From Streptomyces sp. NBC_00091 (GTDB taxonomy: Bacteria; Actinomycetota; Actinomycetes; Streptomycetales; Streptomycetaceae), in NCBI RefSeq assembly GCF_026343185.1, contig NZ_JAPEMA010000001.1, forward strand, positions 682,001 through 746,000: 64,000 nucleotides of DNA. The letters run 5' to 3'. Positions 16,975 to 26,199 of this stretch are shown here, in pieces. The position numbers and the translations under genes are program-made. The notes beneath the pieces are model-generated. The model was not told the DNA's origin, made no database searches, and was given only the letters and a program-made list of their open reading frames with translations. Within the stretch, counting starts at the first letter, position 1; each line of letters starts with the position of its first letter.

Positions 16975-19047
16975 CTACGCCCGGCTGACGTCGTACACGC
17001 CGGGCACGTCCCGCATCGCCCGCATCAGGGCGGGCAGTACCGCCGCGTCGGGCAGTTGCAGCGTGTAGCTGTGGTGGACCCGCTGTTCCACGGGCGGCTC
17101 CACGGTGGCGGAGACCACCTCGACCCCCAGCCGGGCGATGGCCTCGGTCAGGTCGGCCAGCAGATGGGGGCGGCCGAACGATTCGGCGAGCAGCGTGACC
17201 CGGCAGTCCGCGGTGGCCCGCCAGTGCACGGCGACCGAGGTGCGGCCCACGGAGCGCATCTGGGCCACGGCCGGGCAGTGGATGCGGTGGACGGTGACGG
17301 CGCCGCCCCGTACGACGAACCCGGCGACCGCGTCCGGCGGTACGGGGGTGCAGCATCCGGCGAGGCGCACGTGCGCGTCGGGCAGGTCGGCGACGGCGTT
17401 GCCCCCGCCGCCCCGGGCCCCGACGACCGACAGCGGCGCCCGGGGCGCGGCGGCGGCGGGCCCGGCGCCGTCGGGGTGGGCTTGGAGCCAGCTGCCGATG
17501 GCGATCCGGGCGGCCGGGGTCCTGGCGTGTTCCAGCCAGTCGGCGGCGGGCCCGGAGGAGGCGTCCTGCGCGAGGAGCAGCTGGACGGTGTCCCCGTCGG
17601 AGAGCGGGGAGGAGAGGGAGGTGAGGCGCCCGTTGACGCGGGCGCCGATACAGCCGTGGGCCGCCTCGCCGTGCTGCGCGTAGGCGGCGTCGATACAGCT
17701 GGCCCCGGCCGGCAGGCCGAGCGTCCCTCCGTCGGCGCGGAACACGGTGATCTCCCGGTCCTGGGCCAGCTCGGCGCGGAGCACGGTCCAGAAGGTGTCG
17801 GGGTCGGGTGCGGACTGCTGCCAGTCGAGGAGGCGGGAGAGCCAGCCGGGGCGGGTGGGGTCGACCCGTTCCTCGTCGCAGTCGGCGGTCTCGCCGGTGG
17901 CGTACGGGTTGCCGAGGGCGACGACTCCGGCCTCGGCGACGCGGTGCATCTGGCGGGTGCGGACGATGACCTCGGCGACGTATCCCTCGGGGACGGCGAC
18001 GGCGGTGTGCAGCGACTGGTAGAGGTTGAACTTCGGGACGGCGATGAAGTCCTTGAACTCCGAGACGACCGGGGTGAAGCAGGTGTGGAGTTCGCCGAGC
18101 ACCCCGTAGCAGTCGGCGTTCTCGGCGACGAGGACGAGGATGCGGCCGAAGTCGGGGCCGCGCAGTTCGCCGCGCTGCCGGGAGATGCGGTGGACGGAGA
18201 CGAAGTGCCGTGGCCGTACCTGTACCTCGGCGGCGATGCCGGCGTCGCGCAGGACGGCGCGTACGGATTCGGCGATGGCGCCGAGGGGGTCGTTCTCCCC
18301 GGCGTGGGCGGCGATGAGGGCGCGGGTGTACTCGTACTCCTCGGGGTGCAGGATCGCGAAGACCAGGTCTTCCAGCTCGGTCTTGAGGGCCTGGACGCCG
18401 AGGCGTTCGGCGAGGGGGATCAGGACGTCGCGGGTGACCTTGGCGATGCGGGCCTGCTTCTCGGGGCGCATCACGCCGAGGGTGCGCATGTTGTGGAGCC
18501 GGTCGGCGAGTTTGATGGACATGACGCGGACGTCGTTGCCGGTGGCGACGAGCATCTTGCGGAAGGTCTCCGGTTCGGCGGCCGCCCCGTAGTCGATCTT
18601 CTCGACCTTGGTGACCCCGTCGACGATGAAGCAGACCTCGTCGCCGAACTCCTCGCGGACCTGTTCGAGCGTCACATCGGTGTCCTCGACGGTGTCGTGG
18701 AGGAGAGAGGCCGTCAGGGTCGTTGTCTCGGCGCCGAGTTCGGCGAGGATGAGGGTGACGGCGAGCGGATGTGTGATGTACGGCTCACCGCTCTTGCGCA
18801 TCTGGCCGCGGTGGGAGTGCTCCGCGAGCAGATATGCCTTCCGCAGAATGGACAGATCGGCGTCCGGATGGTGGGCGCGGTGGGCTTCCGCCACGTGCCC
18901 GATGGCGTCCGGGAGTCGGTCGCGGGATGTGGGGCCGAGCAGGGCCGCCCGCCCGAGGCGGCGCAGATCCAGCCGGCTACGGCCTCGTCTGCGCAGCTCA
19001 GGGCGCATATCGGCGTGTGCTTCGGGGTTCGTGGCCTCTGCACTCAT
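16975..19047 (-). CDS. rshA: RelA/SpoT homologue, (p)ppGpp synthetase/hydrolase
   Basis: A 690-residue long RSH protein. The HD hydrolase domain (about 60-200) has the HDTVED motif and conserved His residues. The synthetase domain (about 240-360) is diverged. By eye alignment the two catalytic acids (Asp in GPDF, Glu in AEVIVRT) and YQSLHT are kept, but the usual DLxAxR and EIQIRT neighbourhoods are altered. TGS (about 440-500), a Cys/His zinc region (GCCTPVPPD ... HRIHCP) and a C-terminal ACT domain follow. The start at 19047 has a GGAGGTG site. This matches S. coelicolor RshA, the second RSH protein besides RelA. Both activities are possible; relative activity cannot be read from sequence. 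Confidence 0.9.
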   Translation of the reverse strand: MSAEATNPEAHADMRPELRRRGRSRLDLRRLGRAALLGPTSRDRLPDAIGHVAEAHRAHHPDADLSILRKAYLLAEHSHRGQMRKSGEPYITHPLAVTLILAELGAETTTLTASLLHDTVEDTDVTLEQVREEFGDEVCFIVDGVTKVEKIDYGAAAEPETFRKMLVATGNDVRVMSIKLADRLHNMRTLGVMRPEKQARIAKVTRDVLIPLAERLGVQALKTELEDLVFAILHPEEYEYTRALIAAHAGENDPLGAIAESVRAVLRDAGIAAEVQVRPRHFVSVHRISRQRGELRGPDFGRILVLVAENADCYGVLGELHTCFTPVVSEFKDFIAVPKFNLYQSLHTAVAVPEGYVAEVIVRTRQMHRVAEAGVVALGNPYATGETADCDEERVDPTRPGWLSRLLDWQQSAPDPDTFWTVLRAELAQDREITVFRADGGTLGLPAGASCIDAAYAQHGEAAHGCIGARVNGRLTSLSSPLSDGDTVQLLLAQDASSGPAADWLEHARTPAARIAIGSWLQAHPDGAGPAAAAPRAPLSVVGARGGGGNAVADLPDAHVRLAGCCTPVPPDAVAGFVVRGGAVTVHRIHCPAVAQMRSVGRTSVAVHWRATADCRVTLLAESFGRPHLLADLTEAIARLGVEVVSATVEPPVEQRVHHSYTLQLPDAAVLPALMRAMRDVPGVYDVSRA

Positions 19048-19187
19048 GGGCACCTCCGGCGGCTTCGACCGGCGGTGGCGGGCATGGGGTGAGCCCTCAG
19101 GGCCGGTGCCTGATATTACCGACCCCACCACGTGGCGCAGTCCACCTCTCGCTCAGCGTGAAACGGATCACCCAGGAGAGGGAACCT

Positions 19188-20063
19188 TCAGGCGAAGGCC
19201 GTTTCGGTGAGCCAGGCCGCCTCGAACTCGCCGGAGGCCACGATGACGGCCGGTCCGGTCATGTCGACGCGGCCGTCGGGGTGTTCGGTGATGACGAGGG
19301 TGCCGCCGGGCAGGTCGACGGTGTACGAGACCGGCTCGCCGGTGACGGCGGGGTCGGCTCCGTCCCGCCGGATGGCGGCGACGGCCACGGCGCAGGCGCC
19401 GGTGCCGCAGGAGCGGGTCTCGCCGGAGCCGCGCTCGTGGACGCGCATCGCCACGTGCCGGGGGCCGCGGTCGACGACGAACTCCACGTTGACCCCGGTG
19501 GGGTAGGCGGAGGCGGGGCTGAAGGGCGGCGGGCTGTACAGATTGCCGGCCTGGTCGAGGCTGTCGACGAAGGCCACCGCGTGCGGGTTGCCCATGTTCA
19601 CGTTCCGGGCGGGCCAGGTGTGGTCGCCGACGGAGACGGTGACCTCGCCCTCGGGGAGCAGGGCGCGGCCCATGGAGACGGTGACGTCCCCGGTCTTGTC
19701 GAGGTGGACCCGCTTGACCCCGCCCCGGGTGGCGACGGCGAGGTCGCCGGGCTCGACGTGGCCGGCGTGGTGGAGGTAGCGGGCGAAGACGCGCACGCCG
19801 TTGCCGCACATCTCGGCGATGGAGCCGTCGCTGTTGCGGTAGTCCATGAACCATTCGGCCTCGTCGGCCAGGTGCGAGGCTTCGGGGTGGGCGGCGGAGC
19901 GCACCACGTGGAGCACACCGTCGGCCCCGATGCCGGCCCGCCGGTCGCACAGGGCGGCGACGGCGGTCGCGGGCAGGTCGATGGCGTTGTCCGGGTCCGG
20001 GACGATCACGAAGTCGTTCTCGGTCCCGTGGCCCTTGAGGAAGGAGAGGGTGGTGTGCGTCAC
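19188..20063 (-). CDS. dapF: Diaminopimelate epimerase
   Basis: A 291-residue DapF converting LL- to meso-diaminopimelate for lysine and, in most actinobacteria, peptidoglycan; the LL-form itself is used in Streptomyces cell walls. The two catalytic cysteines are Cys86 (EMCGNGVRVFARY) and Cys219 (RSCGTGACAVA). The N-terminal KGHGTENDF and the internal NMGNPHAV motif are typical. It is transcribed after the small membrane protein gene (63-bp gap) and before rshA (140-bp gap). Confidence 0.97.
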   Translation of the reverse strand: MTHTTLSFLKGHGTENDFVIVPDPDNAIDLPATAVAALCDRRAGIGADGVLHVVRSAAHPEASHLADEAEWFMDYRNSDGSIAEMCGNGVRVFARYLHHAGHVEPGDLAVATRGGVKRVHLDKTGDVTVSMGRALLPEGEVTVSVGDHTWPARNVNMGNPHAVAFVDSLDQAGNLYSPPPFSPASAYPTGVNVEFVVDRGPRHVAMRVHERGSGETRSCGTGACAVAVAAIRRDGADPAVTGEPVSYTVDLPGGTLVITEHPDGRVDMTGPAVIVASGEFEAAWLTETAFA

Positions 20064-20126
20064 CCGCCCATCGTACCGAGCGGGCGCCGGCCGGGGCCGG
20101 GGGGATCGGCGTGCCGTCGGCGCCGG

Positions 20127-20732
20127 TCAGCGCAGCCGGGCCACCCGGTACACGGCCAGTGCTACGAGGACCAGCGCGACCAGCGCGTACAGCGCGGCCA
20201 TCCGCCAGTCGGGGCGGCGGCCGCTGCCGCGCGGCGGGAGTCCGGGCCAGGTGTAGCCGACGCGGCGGGCGGCCATCATGCCCCAGCCGCCGGCGCAGGA
20301 GCTGATGAGGAAGCCGAGCATGGCGACGACGGCGCCGCCGTCGCCGAACTCGAAGGCGAGGGGGAAGGCGAACATCAGGGATCCGGCGGCGGCCAGCATC
20401 ACGATGGGGGCGATCTGCCAGATGCGCAGGCGGCGCTGCGGGCGCAGCTCGACCTCGAACTCGGGGCCGGCGGCCTCCGTGCCGGGCTCCGGCACGTCGG
20501 GGCCGTCGGGGGTCAGGCGCGCCGGTTCGGCGGGCAGCCCGAGCCCGTCGGGGCCGTCCGGCTCGGCGGGGCCTTCGGGGCCGCCGGAGCCGGCCGGGGT
20601 GCCCGGCATGCCCGGCGTGCCGGGGCGGGCGGACGTGCCAGGCTCACCGGGTCCGCCGGGCCCGCTGTGAAGCATCGGGTCCGCTTCCCGCCTGGTGTCG
20701 TCCCGCCCGGTGTCTCGAGGGCCGGCCTCCAT
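20127..20732 (-). CDS. Small membrane protein, function unknown
   Basis: About 201 residues. The first 100 are a Gly/Pro-rich, disordered stretch (many GTPGMPGTP-type repeats). The rest holds three predicted membrane segments: IAPIVMLAAAGSLMFAFPLA, a Gly-rich VVAMLGFLISSCAGGWGMM segment, and a C-terminal ALYALVALVLVALAVYRVA. The ATG at 20732 has GGGAGGG 9 nt upstream; a GTG at 20738 is an alternative. It lies between miaA and dapF on the same strand. I do not recognise a family. Confidence 0.75.
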   Translation of the reverse strand: MEAGPRDTGRDDTRREADPMLHSGPGGPGEPGTSARPGTPGMPGTPAGSGGPEGPAEPDGPDGLGLPAEPARLTPDGPDVPEPGTEAAGPEFEVELRPQRRLRIWQIAPIVMLAAAGSLMFAFPLAFEFGDGGAVVAMLGFLISSCAGGWGMMAARRVGYTWPGLPPRGSGRRPDWRMAALYALVALVLVALAVYRVARLR

Positions 20733-20843
20733 AGCCACGCGCCCTCCCCACTCGGACTTCGTACGCCACTGTTCAGAAGTTTGATGATGGCACGGACCCG
20801 GGCCCTGGACGGGCGCACGGAGCTTCCCGATGCCATCACGTGA

Positions 20844-21788
20844 TCAGGCTGTAACCGCTCGTTCGACCAACGACTGCGCGAGTCCGGGGAGTTCCCCCCG
20901 GTCGGCGGCGGCTCCGCTGAGCCAGTGCACGCGGGGGTCGCGGCGGAACCAGGAGTCCTGGCGGCGGGCGAAGCGCTTGGTGGCGCGCACGGTCTCGGCC
21001 CTGGCCTCGTCCTCGGTGCACTCCCCCGCGAGGGCGGCCAGTACCTGCTGGTAGCCCAGGGCGCGGGAGGCAGTGATCCCCTCGCGCAGGCCCTGCGCCT
21101 CGAGGGTGCGGACCTCGTCGACCAGCCCGGCCTCCCACATGCGGTCCACCCGCAGCGCGATCCGCTCGTCGAGCTCGGGCCGGGCCACGTCGACGCCGAT
21201 CTGGACGGTGTCGTAGACGGACTCGTGGCCGGGCAGGTTGGCGGTGAAGGGCTTGCCGGTGATCTCGATGACCTCCAGGGCCCGCACGATGCGGCGGCCG
21301 TTGCTGGGCAGGATCGCGGCGGCGGCGGCCGGGTCGGCGGCGGCGAGGCGGGCGTGCAGGGCGCCGGGGCCGCGCAGGGTGGCCTCCGCCTCCAGCCGGG
21401 CCCGCACCTCGGGGTCGGTGCCGGGGAACTCCATGGCGTCGAGCGCGCCGCGGACGTAGAGGCCGGATCCGCCGACGAGGACCGGGGTGCGGCCCTGCGC
21501 GAGCAGCTTGTCGATCTCGGCGCGGGCCAGGCGCTGGTACTCGGCGACGCTCGCGGTCTCGGTGACGTCCCAGATGTCGAGGAGGTGGTGCGGGACGCCG
21601 CCGCGTTCCTCGGTCGTCAGCTTGGCGGTGCCGATGTCCATCCCCCGGTAGAGCTGCATGGAGTCGGCGTTGACGACCTCGCCGTCGAAGTGTTGGGCCA
21701 GGGCTACGCCCAGGTCGGACTTTCCGGCCGCGGTGGGACCGACGACGGCGATGACCCGCGGGGCGGGGGCTGCATTCCTCACCGACAC
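20844..21788 (-). CDS. miaA: tRNA dimethylallyltransferase
   Basis: About 314 residues. MiaA transfers a dimethylallyl group to A37 of tRNAs reading U-starting codons. The P-loop VVGPTAAGKSDLG is at residues 13-25, followed by NADSMQLYRGMDIGTAK, PHHLLD, and the GGSGLYVRGALD segment. It also has the tRNA-binding ASRALGYQQ and RRQDSWFRRDPRV. The start is one of two GTG codons, 21788 or 21782, neither with a strong ribosome site. The downstream enzyme MiaB, which methylthiolates the same base, is encoded about 1.7 kb away on the same strand. Confidence 0.95.
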   Translation of the reverse strand: MSVRNAAPAPRVIAVVGPTAAGKSDLGVALAQHFDGEVVNADSMQLYRGMDIGTAKLTTEERGGVPHHLLDIWDVTETASVAEYQRLARAEIDKLLAQGRTPVLVGGSGLYVRGALDAMEFPGTDPEVRARLEAEATLRGPGALHARLAAADPAAAAAILPSNGRRIVRALEVIEITGKPFTANLPGHESVYDTVQIGVDVARPELDERIALRVDRMWEAGLVDEVRTLEAQGLREGITASRALGYQQVLAALAGECTEDEARAETVRATKRFARRQDSWFRRDPRVHWLSGAAADRGELPGLAQSLVERAVTA

Positions 21789-21957
21789 AGTCTCGCAAAC
21801 CCCACGGCATGTACCCGATCGGGTGAGGTGACGGGGTGCGGCCGGGGTCGTTGCCCTGAAGAGGTTCCGGCCCGGCGTGCGCCTCGCGCGCATCTGGTGG
21901 AGGCCGGTCCGGCCAAGGCGGAACTTCACCCGCACGAGTAACGTTATGGGAGTAGAC

Positions 21958-22200
21958 ATGGGCGTTTTTGACCGGATTTTTCGCCGCAAGGACGAGGTAG
22001 CGACCGAAGAGGCCGCCGCCGAGGCCAATGCGGCGGAGGCGCTGGAGGCGGAGACCGAGTCGGCCTCGGAGGCCGATGAGGCCGAGGAGGCCACGGCTGC
22101 GGCGGCCGGGACTCCCGCGGCGGAGGCCGTGGAAATCCCGAAGCAGCAGTCGGCGGAGGTGGCCGCGGACAGCGAGGCCGGCGAGGGCGCCCGTACGTAG
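21958..22200 (+). CDS. Small acidic Ala/Glu-rich protein, unknown
   Basis: An 80-residue protein beginning MGVFDRIFRRKDEV, then a long Ala/Glu run with no aromatic residues. The start at 21958 has GGGAG 5 nt upstream. The amphipathic N-terminus followed by an acidic, probably coiled or disordered tail resembles small streptomycete proteins of unknown role. It is 22 bp upstream of the MT0933-like gene and probably co-transcribed with it. Confidence 0.7.
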   Translation: MGVFDRIFRRKDEVATEEAAAEANAAEALEAETESASEADEAEEATAAAAGTPAAEAVEIPKQQSAEVAADSEAGEGART

Positions 22201-22222
22201 TCACGCCACTGGAAGGTGACCC

Positions 22223-22468
22223 ATGGGGTTCCTGGACAATCTGAAGGCCAAGCTCGCTCCGGCGAAGGAGAAGGTCGGCGACCTCGCGCAGCAGCACGAG
22301 GGCAAGATCGGCGAGGGCCTGGACAAGGTCGCCAAGGTCGTGGACTCCAAGACCCATGGCAAGTACAGCGATCGGATCACGACCGGCGCGGACAAGGCGA
22401 AGGACGCCCTGGGCAAGATCGCGCACAAGGACACTCCCGGCGGGCCGACACCGCCGGCCGGCTCCTGA
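22223..22468 (+). CDS. MT0933-like antitoxin family protein
   Basis: An 81-residue Lys/Asp-rich helical protein with the pattern FLDNLKAKLAPAKEKV, EGLDKVAKVVDSKT, GKYSDRI and KAKDALGKIA. This fits the MT0933 (Rv0909-type) antitoxin family, whose members are sometimes paired with a toxin. No toxin-like partner follows: the next gene is on the other strand after a terminator. A GGAAGG ribosome site precedes the ATG. The family name is from motif recall; antitoxin function here is unproven. Confidence 0.75.
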   Translation: MGFLDNLKAKLAPAKEKVGDLAQQHEGKIGEGLDKVAKVVDSKTHGKYSDRITTGADKAKDALGKIAHKDTPGGPTPPAGS

Positions 22469-22479
22469 CGCGGTACCGC

Positions 22480-22513
22480 AAGGGGCGCGGGATCGGCTGA
22501 TCCCGCGCCCCTT
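22480..22513. terminator. Bidirectional terminator after the MT0933-like gene
   Basis: A perfect 15-bp stem (22480-22494 and 22499-22513) with a GGCT loop lies 11 bp past the stop codon, between convergent genes. Confidence 0.9.
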
Positions 22514-22542
22514 CGTCGTACGCGCCTACGCGCGCCCGGCCC

Positions 22543-23250
22543 TCAGGACCAGGCGGCCACGAAGTAGCCGACCCCGTACGGGGCGTCCTCGTACAGCAGC
22601 CGGCCGTCCAGGCCCGCACCCTCGGCCGCCCCGGCGAGCACCTGCCAGGGGGCCCGCCCGGCGGCCAGCAGCTCGGCGGCGAGTACGGGGTCCAGTGCGG
22701 CCAGCGCCCCGGTGTCGGCGGCGCCCAGGGCCCGCCCGGCGGCGGCGTCGAAGGCGGCGGCCCGCTCGTCCAAGTAGCCGGGGGCCTTCAGGGTCCGGCA
22801 GGCGCTGCCGTCCCCCATGACGAGCAGCGCGACGCGTTCGTCCCGCGCGGCGATCTCCCGGCCGGCCAGCAGGCACCGCCCGGGCTCCAGCGGCTCGCCT
22901 ACGGCGAACCCCTCGACGGGGGCGGCGCCCCACCGTGCGCGGCGCAGCAGCCAGGCGCCGACGGCCAGGGAGGCGGGCAGCACGCGCGGCCCCTCCTCGC
23001 CGTCCCCGAGCTGGACCTCGGTGTCGACCCCGAAGCCGTGGAAGCTGCCCCGGGAGCCCGGGGGGTAGGCCCCGTGGTGGTCGGTGTCGGCGGGGCCGAC
23101 CACGACCAGCAGGTCGGGCCGGGAGGCGGCGAGCACGGCGAGCGCGTCGGAGCAGGCGGTGCGGGCGTCGTCCAGTTCGGCGGCGGCGCCCGCGGCGACC
23201 TCCGGCACGAGGAGCGGCGGGGCGGGGCAGACGGCGGCGGCTACGAGCAT
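22543..23250 (-). CDS. LigB/MEMO-like class III extradiol dioxygenase-family protein
   Basis: A 235-residue protein starting MLVAAAVCPAPPLLVPEVA, with DLLVVVGPADTDHHGAYPPGS, LLVMGDGSACR and a final APYGVGYFVAAW. Together these fit the class III extradiol ring-cleavage dioxygenase-like family often encoded beside miaB and miaA in actinobacteria. The metal-ligand pattern is not clear, so enzymatic activity is uncertain. The start at 23250 is chosen for its conserved N-terminus; the frame continues 36 nt upstream into the adjoining MITE-like repeat. Confidence 0.8.
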   Translation of the reverse strand: MLVAAAVCPAPPLLVPEVAAGAAAELDDARTACSDALAVLAASRPDLLVVVGPADTDHHGAYPPGSRGSFHGFGVDTEVQLGDGEEGPRVLPASLAVGAWLLRRARWGAAPVEGFAVGEPLEPGRCLLAGREIAARDERVALLVMGDGSACRTLKAPGYLDERAAAFDAAAGRALGAADTGALAALDPVLAAELLAAGRAPWQVLAGAAEGAGLDGRLLYEDAPYGVGYFVAAWS

Positions 23251-23260
23251 GATCCGCAGC

Positions 23261-23453
23261 CTAGTGCTGTGACCGGAAAAGTTCACCGGGGCACGGCGCT
23301 CCCCCAGCTACCGCTGGGAGGTGCCCCCAGGCACGGCACCTCGCTGCGTTGTCGGACCGCGCAAGTACGTCCAGTACGAGCCGCGGCCCTCCGCCTTGCG
23401 ATGCACCGCACCGGACACCGCGACCCTGCAAACCTTTCCGGCCACAGCACTAG
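23261..23453. mobile_element. MITE-like element, 193 bp, with 23-bp terminal inverted repeats
   Basis: The ends 23261-23283 and 23431-23453 are inverted copies matching at 21 of 23 positions, starting CTAGTGCTGTG. The interior has no coding capacity but contains an internal hairpin around 23300-23340. It sits between the LigB-like gene and miaB, overlapping neither. CTAG is present at both outer ends and may be part of the repeat or a target duplication. Similar CTAGTGCTGTG-ended sequences recur in Streptomyces genomes, from memory. Confidence 0.75.
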
Positions 23454-23473
23454 CCGCCCCCGGCGGCCCGCGG

Positions 23474-24991
23474 TCAGTCGATCGCGCAGCCGGAGGCGGC
23501 CACCGGCAGCGGGGCCGGGACGCCGAGGGTCGGGATGCCGAGCATGACGCCCGCCGGCTGGGCCGGGGCGGCGTTGCGCTTCTCCCAGGCGTCGCCGGCA
23601 CGGGTGCGGCGTACGGCCTGCGTGGGGCCCTCGGCCAGCAGGTGGTGCGGAGCCGCGTAGGTGATCTCCACGGTCACCACGTCACCCGGGCGGACCTCCT
23701 CGTCGGGCTTGGTGAAGTGCACCAGGCGGTTGTCGGGGGCGCGGCCGGACAGGCGGGCGGTGGCGCCGTCCTTGCGGCCCTCGCCCTCGGCGACCATGAC
23801 CTCCAGGGTGCGGCCGACCTGCTTCTTGTTCTCCTCCCAGGAGATCTCCTCCTGGAGGGCGACCAGGCGCATGTAGCGGTCCTGGACGACCTCCTTGGGG
23901 ATCTGCCCCTCCATGTCGGCGGCCGGGGTGCCGGGGCGCTTGGAGTACTGGAAGGTGAAGGCGTTCGCGAAGCGGGCCTCGCGGACCGCGTGCATCGTCT
24001 GCTGGAAGTCCTCCTCCGTCTCACCGGGGAAGCCCACGATGATGTCGGTGGAGATCGCGGCGTGCGGGATCGCGGCGCGGACCTTCTCGATGATGCCGAG
24101 GAAACGCTCCTGCCGGTACGAGCGGCGCATCGCCTTGAGGATCGGGTCCGATCCGGACTGCATGGGCATGTGCAGCTGCGGCATCACGTTCGGGGTCTCG
24201 GCCATCGCCGCGATCACGTCGTCGGTGAAGTCGCGCGGGTGCGGGGAGGTGAAGCGGACCCGCTCCAGGCCCTCGATCTGCCCGCAGGCGCGCAGCAGCT
24301 TGCTGAACGCCTCGCGGTCGCCGAGGTCCGATCCGTACGCGTTCACGTTCTGGCCGAGCAGGGTGATCTCGGAGACGCCCTCGGCGACCAGGGCCTCCAC
24401 CTCGGCGAGGATGTCGCCCGGACGGCGGTCCTCCTCCTTGCCGCGCAGTGCCGGGACGATGCAGAAGGTGCAGGTGTTGTTGCAGCCGACGGAGATCGAG
24501 ACCCAGGCGGCGTACGCGGACTCGCGGCGGGTCGGGAGCGTGGAGGGGAAGGCCTCCAGGGACTCGGCGATCTCGATCTGGGCCTCCTCCTGGACGCGGG
24601 CGCGCTCCAGCAGGACGGGCAGCTTGCCGATGTTGTGCGTACCGAAGACCACGTCGACCCAGGGGGCCTTCTTGACGATGGTGTCGCGGTCCTTCTGCGC
24701 GAGGCAGCCGCCGACGGCGATCTGCATGCCGGGGCGCTTCGTCTTCATCGGGGCGAGCCGGCCGAGGTTGCCGTACAGCTTGTTGTCGGCGTTCTCGCGG
24801 ACGGCGCAGGTGTTGAAGACGACGACGTCGGCATCGCCGTCGGAGCCCTCGGGCGCGCGGACGTAGCCCGCGTCCTCCAGCAGACCGGAGAGTCGCTCGG
24901 AGTCGTGCACGTTCATCTGGCACCCGTAGGTGCGCACCTCGTAAGTTCCCTTAAGGTCCACTGCCGGGCTCCGGTCGCTGCTGCTGGTCAT
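23474..24991 (-). CDS. miaB: tRNA-2-methylthio-N6-dimethylallyladenosine synthase
   Basis: A 505-residue radical SAM methylthiotransferase acting on A37 of tRNAs already modified by MiaA. The N-terminal cluster-binding domain has [16 protein letters not shown] and GGCLAQ. The radical SAM motif is [11 protein letters not shown], followed by [12 protein letters not shown] and [15 protein letters not shown] domain (about 395-460) ends before a Pro/Ala tail. ATG at 24991. The stop is 20 bp from the MITE-like element. Confidence 0.97.
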   Translation of the reverse strand: MTSSSDRSPAVDLKGTYEVRTYGCQMNVHDSERLSGLLEDAGYVRAPEGSDGDADVVVFNTCAVRENADNKLYGNLGRLAPMKTKRPGMQIAVGGCLAQKDRDTIVKKAPWVDVVFGTHNIGKLPVLLERARVQEEAQIEIAESLEAFPSTLPTRRESAYAAWVSISVGCNNTCTFCIVPALRGKEEDRRPGDILAEVEALVAEGVSEITLLGQNVNAYGSDLGDREAFSKLLRACGQIEGLERVRFTSPHPRDFTDDVIAAMAETPNVMPQLHMPMQSGSDPILKAMRRSYRQERFLGIIEKVRAAIPHAAISTDIIVGFPGETEEDFQQTMHAVREARFANAFTFQYSKRPGTPAADMEGQIPKEVVQDRYMRLVALQEEISWEENKKQVGRTLEVMVAEGEGRKDGATARLSGRAPDNRLVHFTKPDEEVRPGDVVTVEITYAAPHHLLAEGPTQAVRRTRAGDAWEKRNAAPAQPAGVMLGIPTLGVPAPLPVAASGCAID

Positions 24992-25203
24992 ACGACAAGG
25001 GTAGGCGGTACCGGGGAGCCCTCCGGTCCCCCGTGCGGCCTGCCCGCGGGGAGGCGGCGGCCGAAGAGGGCGAGGAACGGTCCTGGGCCTGGCCGTGGGC
25101 CGGTGTGCCGGTGCCGTGGGACCGGTCGAGGCCCGGCCGGCGGCGCGGGGGCCGGGGCGGAACCGCCGTGACAGGACGGCGGGGCGGGTGGGAGGATCCG
25201 GGC

Positions 25204-26199
25204 ATGCCCCTCGTACCTCCCCGCATCACCCGGCGCCGCCTCCTTCTGGGCCTGCTCGCCGTGCTGGTCGTGCTCGGGGGGCTGCTGTGGTGGCCCAAGC
25301 CCTTCGGGGAGCCGGAGCTCACCGGCGAGCTGACCTTCAGCACGGGGGTGCGTACCGGCGTCTACCACCGCTACGGCCAGCTGCTGGAGGAGGCCCTGGC
25401 GCAGGACATGCCCGAGGTGAAGGTCCGGCTGGAAACCAGCGAGGGCTCCCAGCAGAACCTCCAGCGGGTGGCCGCCGGCGAGGCGGACTTCACGGTGGCG
25501 ACGGCGGACGCGGTCGCCAAGTACCGGGCCGACGGGAAGCAGGGCGCCGACCGGCTGCGCGGCTGCGCGCGGCTCTACGACGACTACGTACAGCTGGTGG
25601 TGCCCGCCGGGTCGCCGGTGCAGTCGGCCCGTGACCTGCGGGGCAAGCGGGTAGCGGTCGGCCAGGACGGTTCCGGGGTCCGGCTGATCTCGGACCGGCT
25701 GCTGACGGCGGCCAAGCTGAACCCGCTGAAGGACATCACCCCCGTCGCGATCGGCATCGACACCATGCCGGCGGAGCTGGAGGCGGGGCGGATCGACGCC
25801 TTCTTCTGGTCGGGCGGGCTCCCGACGAACGCCGTGCGCGAGCTGTCGGAACGCTTCGAGATCCGGCTCGTGCAGCTGGGCGACCTGGTGGAGCAGCTCC
25901 AGGGCAGCGGCAGCCCGGCGCGGTACTACCGCGCGGCGGTGATGCCGCAGGACGCGTACGCGCGGGCCCGCAACACCTCGGCGGTGGCCACGCTCGCCGT
26001 GCCGAACCTGCTGGTGACCCGTGAGGACACGGGCGCGGAGCTGACGGAGCGGTTCACCCGGACGGTGATCCTGAGCCGGGACCGGATCGGGCACCAGGTG
26101 CACGCCGCGCAGCTGGTGGACCTGCGGACGGCGATCTACACGGATCCGCTGGACCTGCACGAGGGGGCCGGGCGGTACTACCGCTCGGTCAAGCCGTAG
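25204..26199 (+). CDS. TAXI family TRAP transporter solute-binding protein
   Basis: A 331-residue protein with an N-terminal membrane anchor ([20 protein letters not shown]), so it probably acts on the outer face. The mature part has [37 protein letters not shown] and [14 protein letters not shown], the TAXI-TRAP binding-protein pattern. ATG at 25204 has GGAGG 8 nt upstream. No TRAP membrane subunit gene (DctQ/DctM) is nearby, so the partner is elsewhere or absent. Its 3' end overlaps the convergent ROK gene by 11 bp. Confidence 0.88.
   Translation: MPLVPPRITRRRLLLGLLAVLVVLGGLLWWPKPFGEPELTGELTFSTGVRTGVYHRYGQLLEEALAQDMPEVKVRLETSEGSQQNLQRVAAGEADFTVATADAVAKYRADGKQGADRLRGCARLYDDYVQLVVPAGSPVQSARDLRGKRVAVGQDGSGVRLISDRLLTAAKLNPLKDITPVAIGIDTMPAELEAGRIDAFFWSGGLPTNAVRELSERFEIRLVQLGDLVEQLQGSGSPARYYRAAVMPQDAYARARNTSAVATLAVPNLLVTREDTGAELTERFTRTVILSRDRIGHQVHAAQLVDLRTAIYTDPLDLHEGAGRYYRSVKP

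Noticed and set aside
15265..19092. A 1275-residue plus-strand frame opposite the M1 peptidase and rshA
   Set aside because: Antisense shadow of two recognised genes; Gly/Val/Asp-rich composition.
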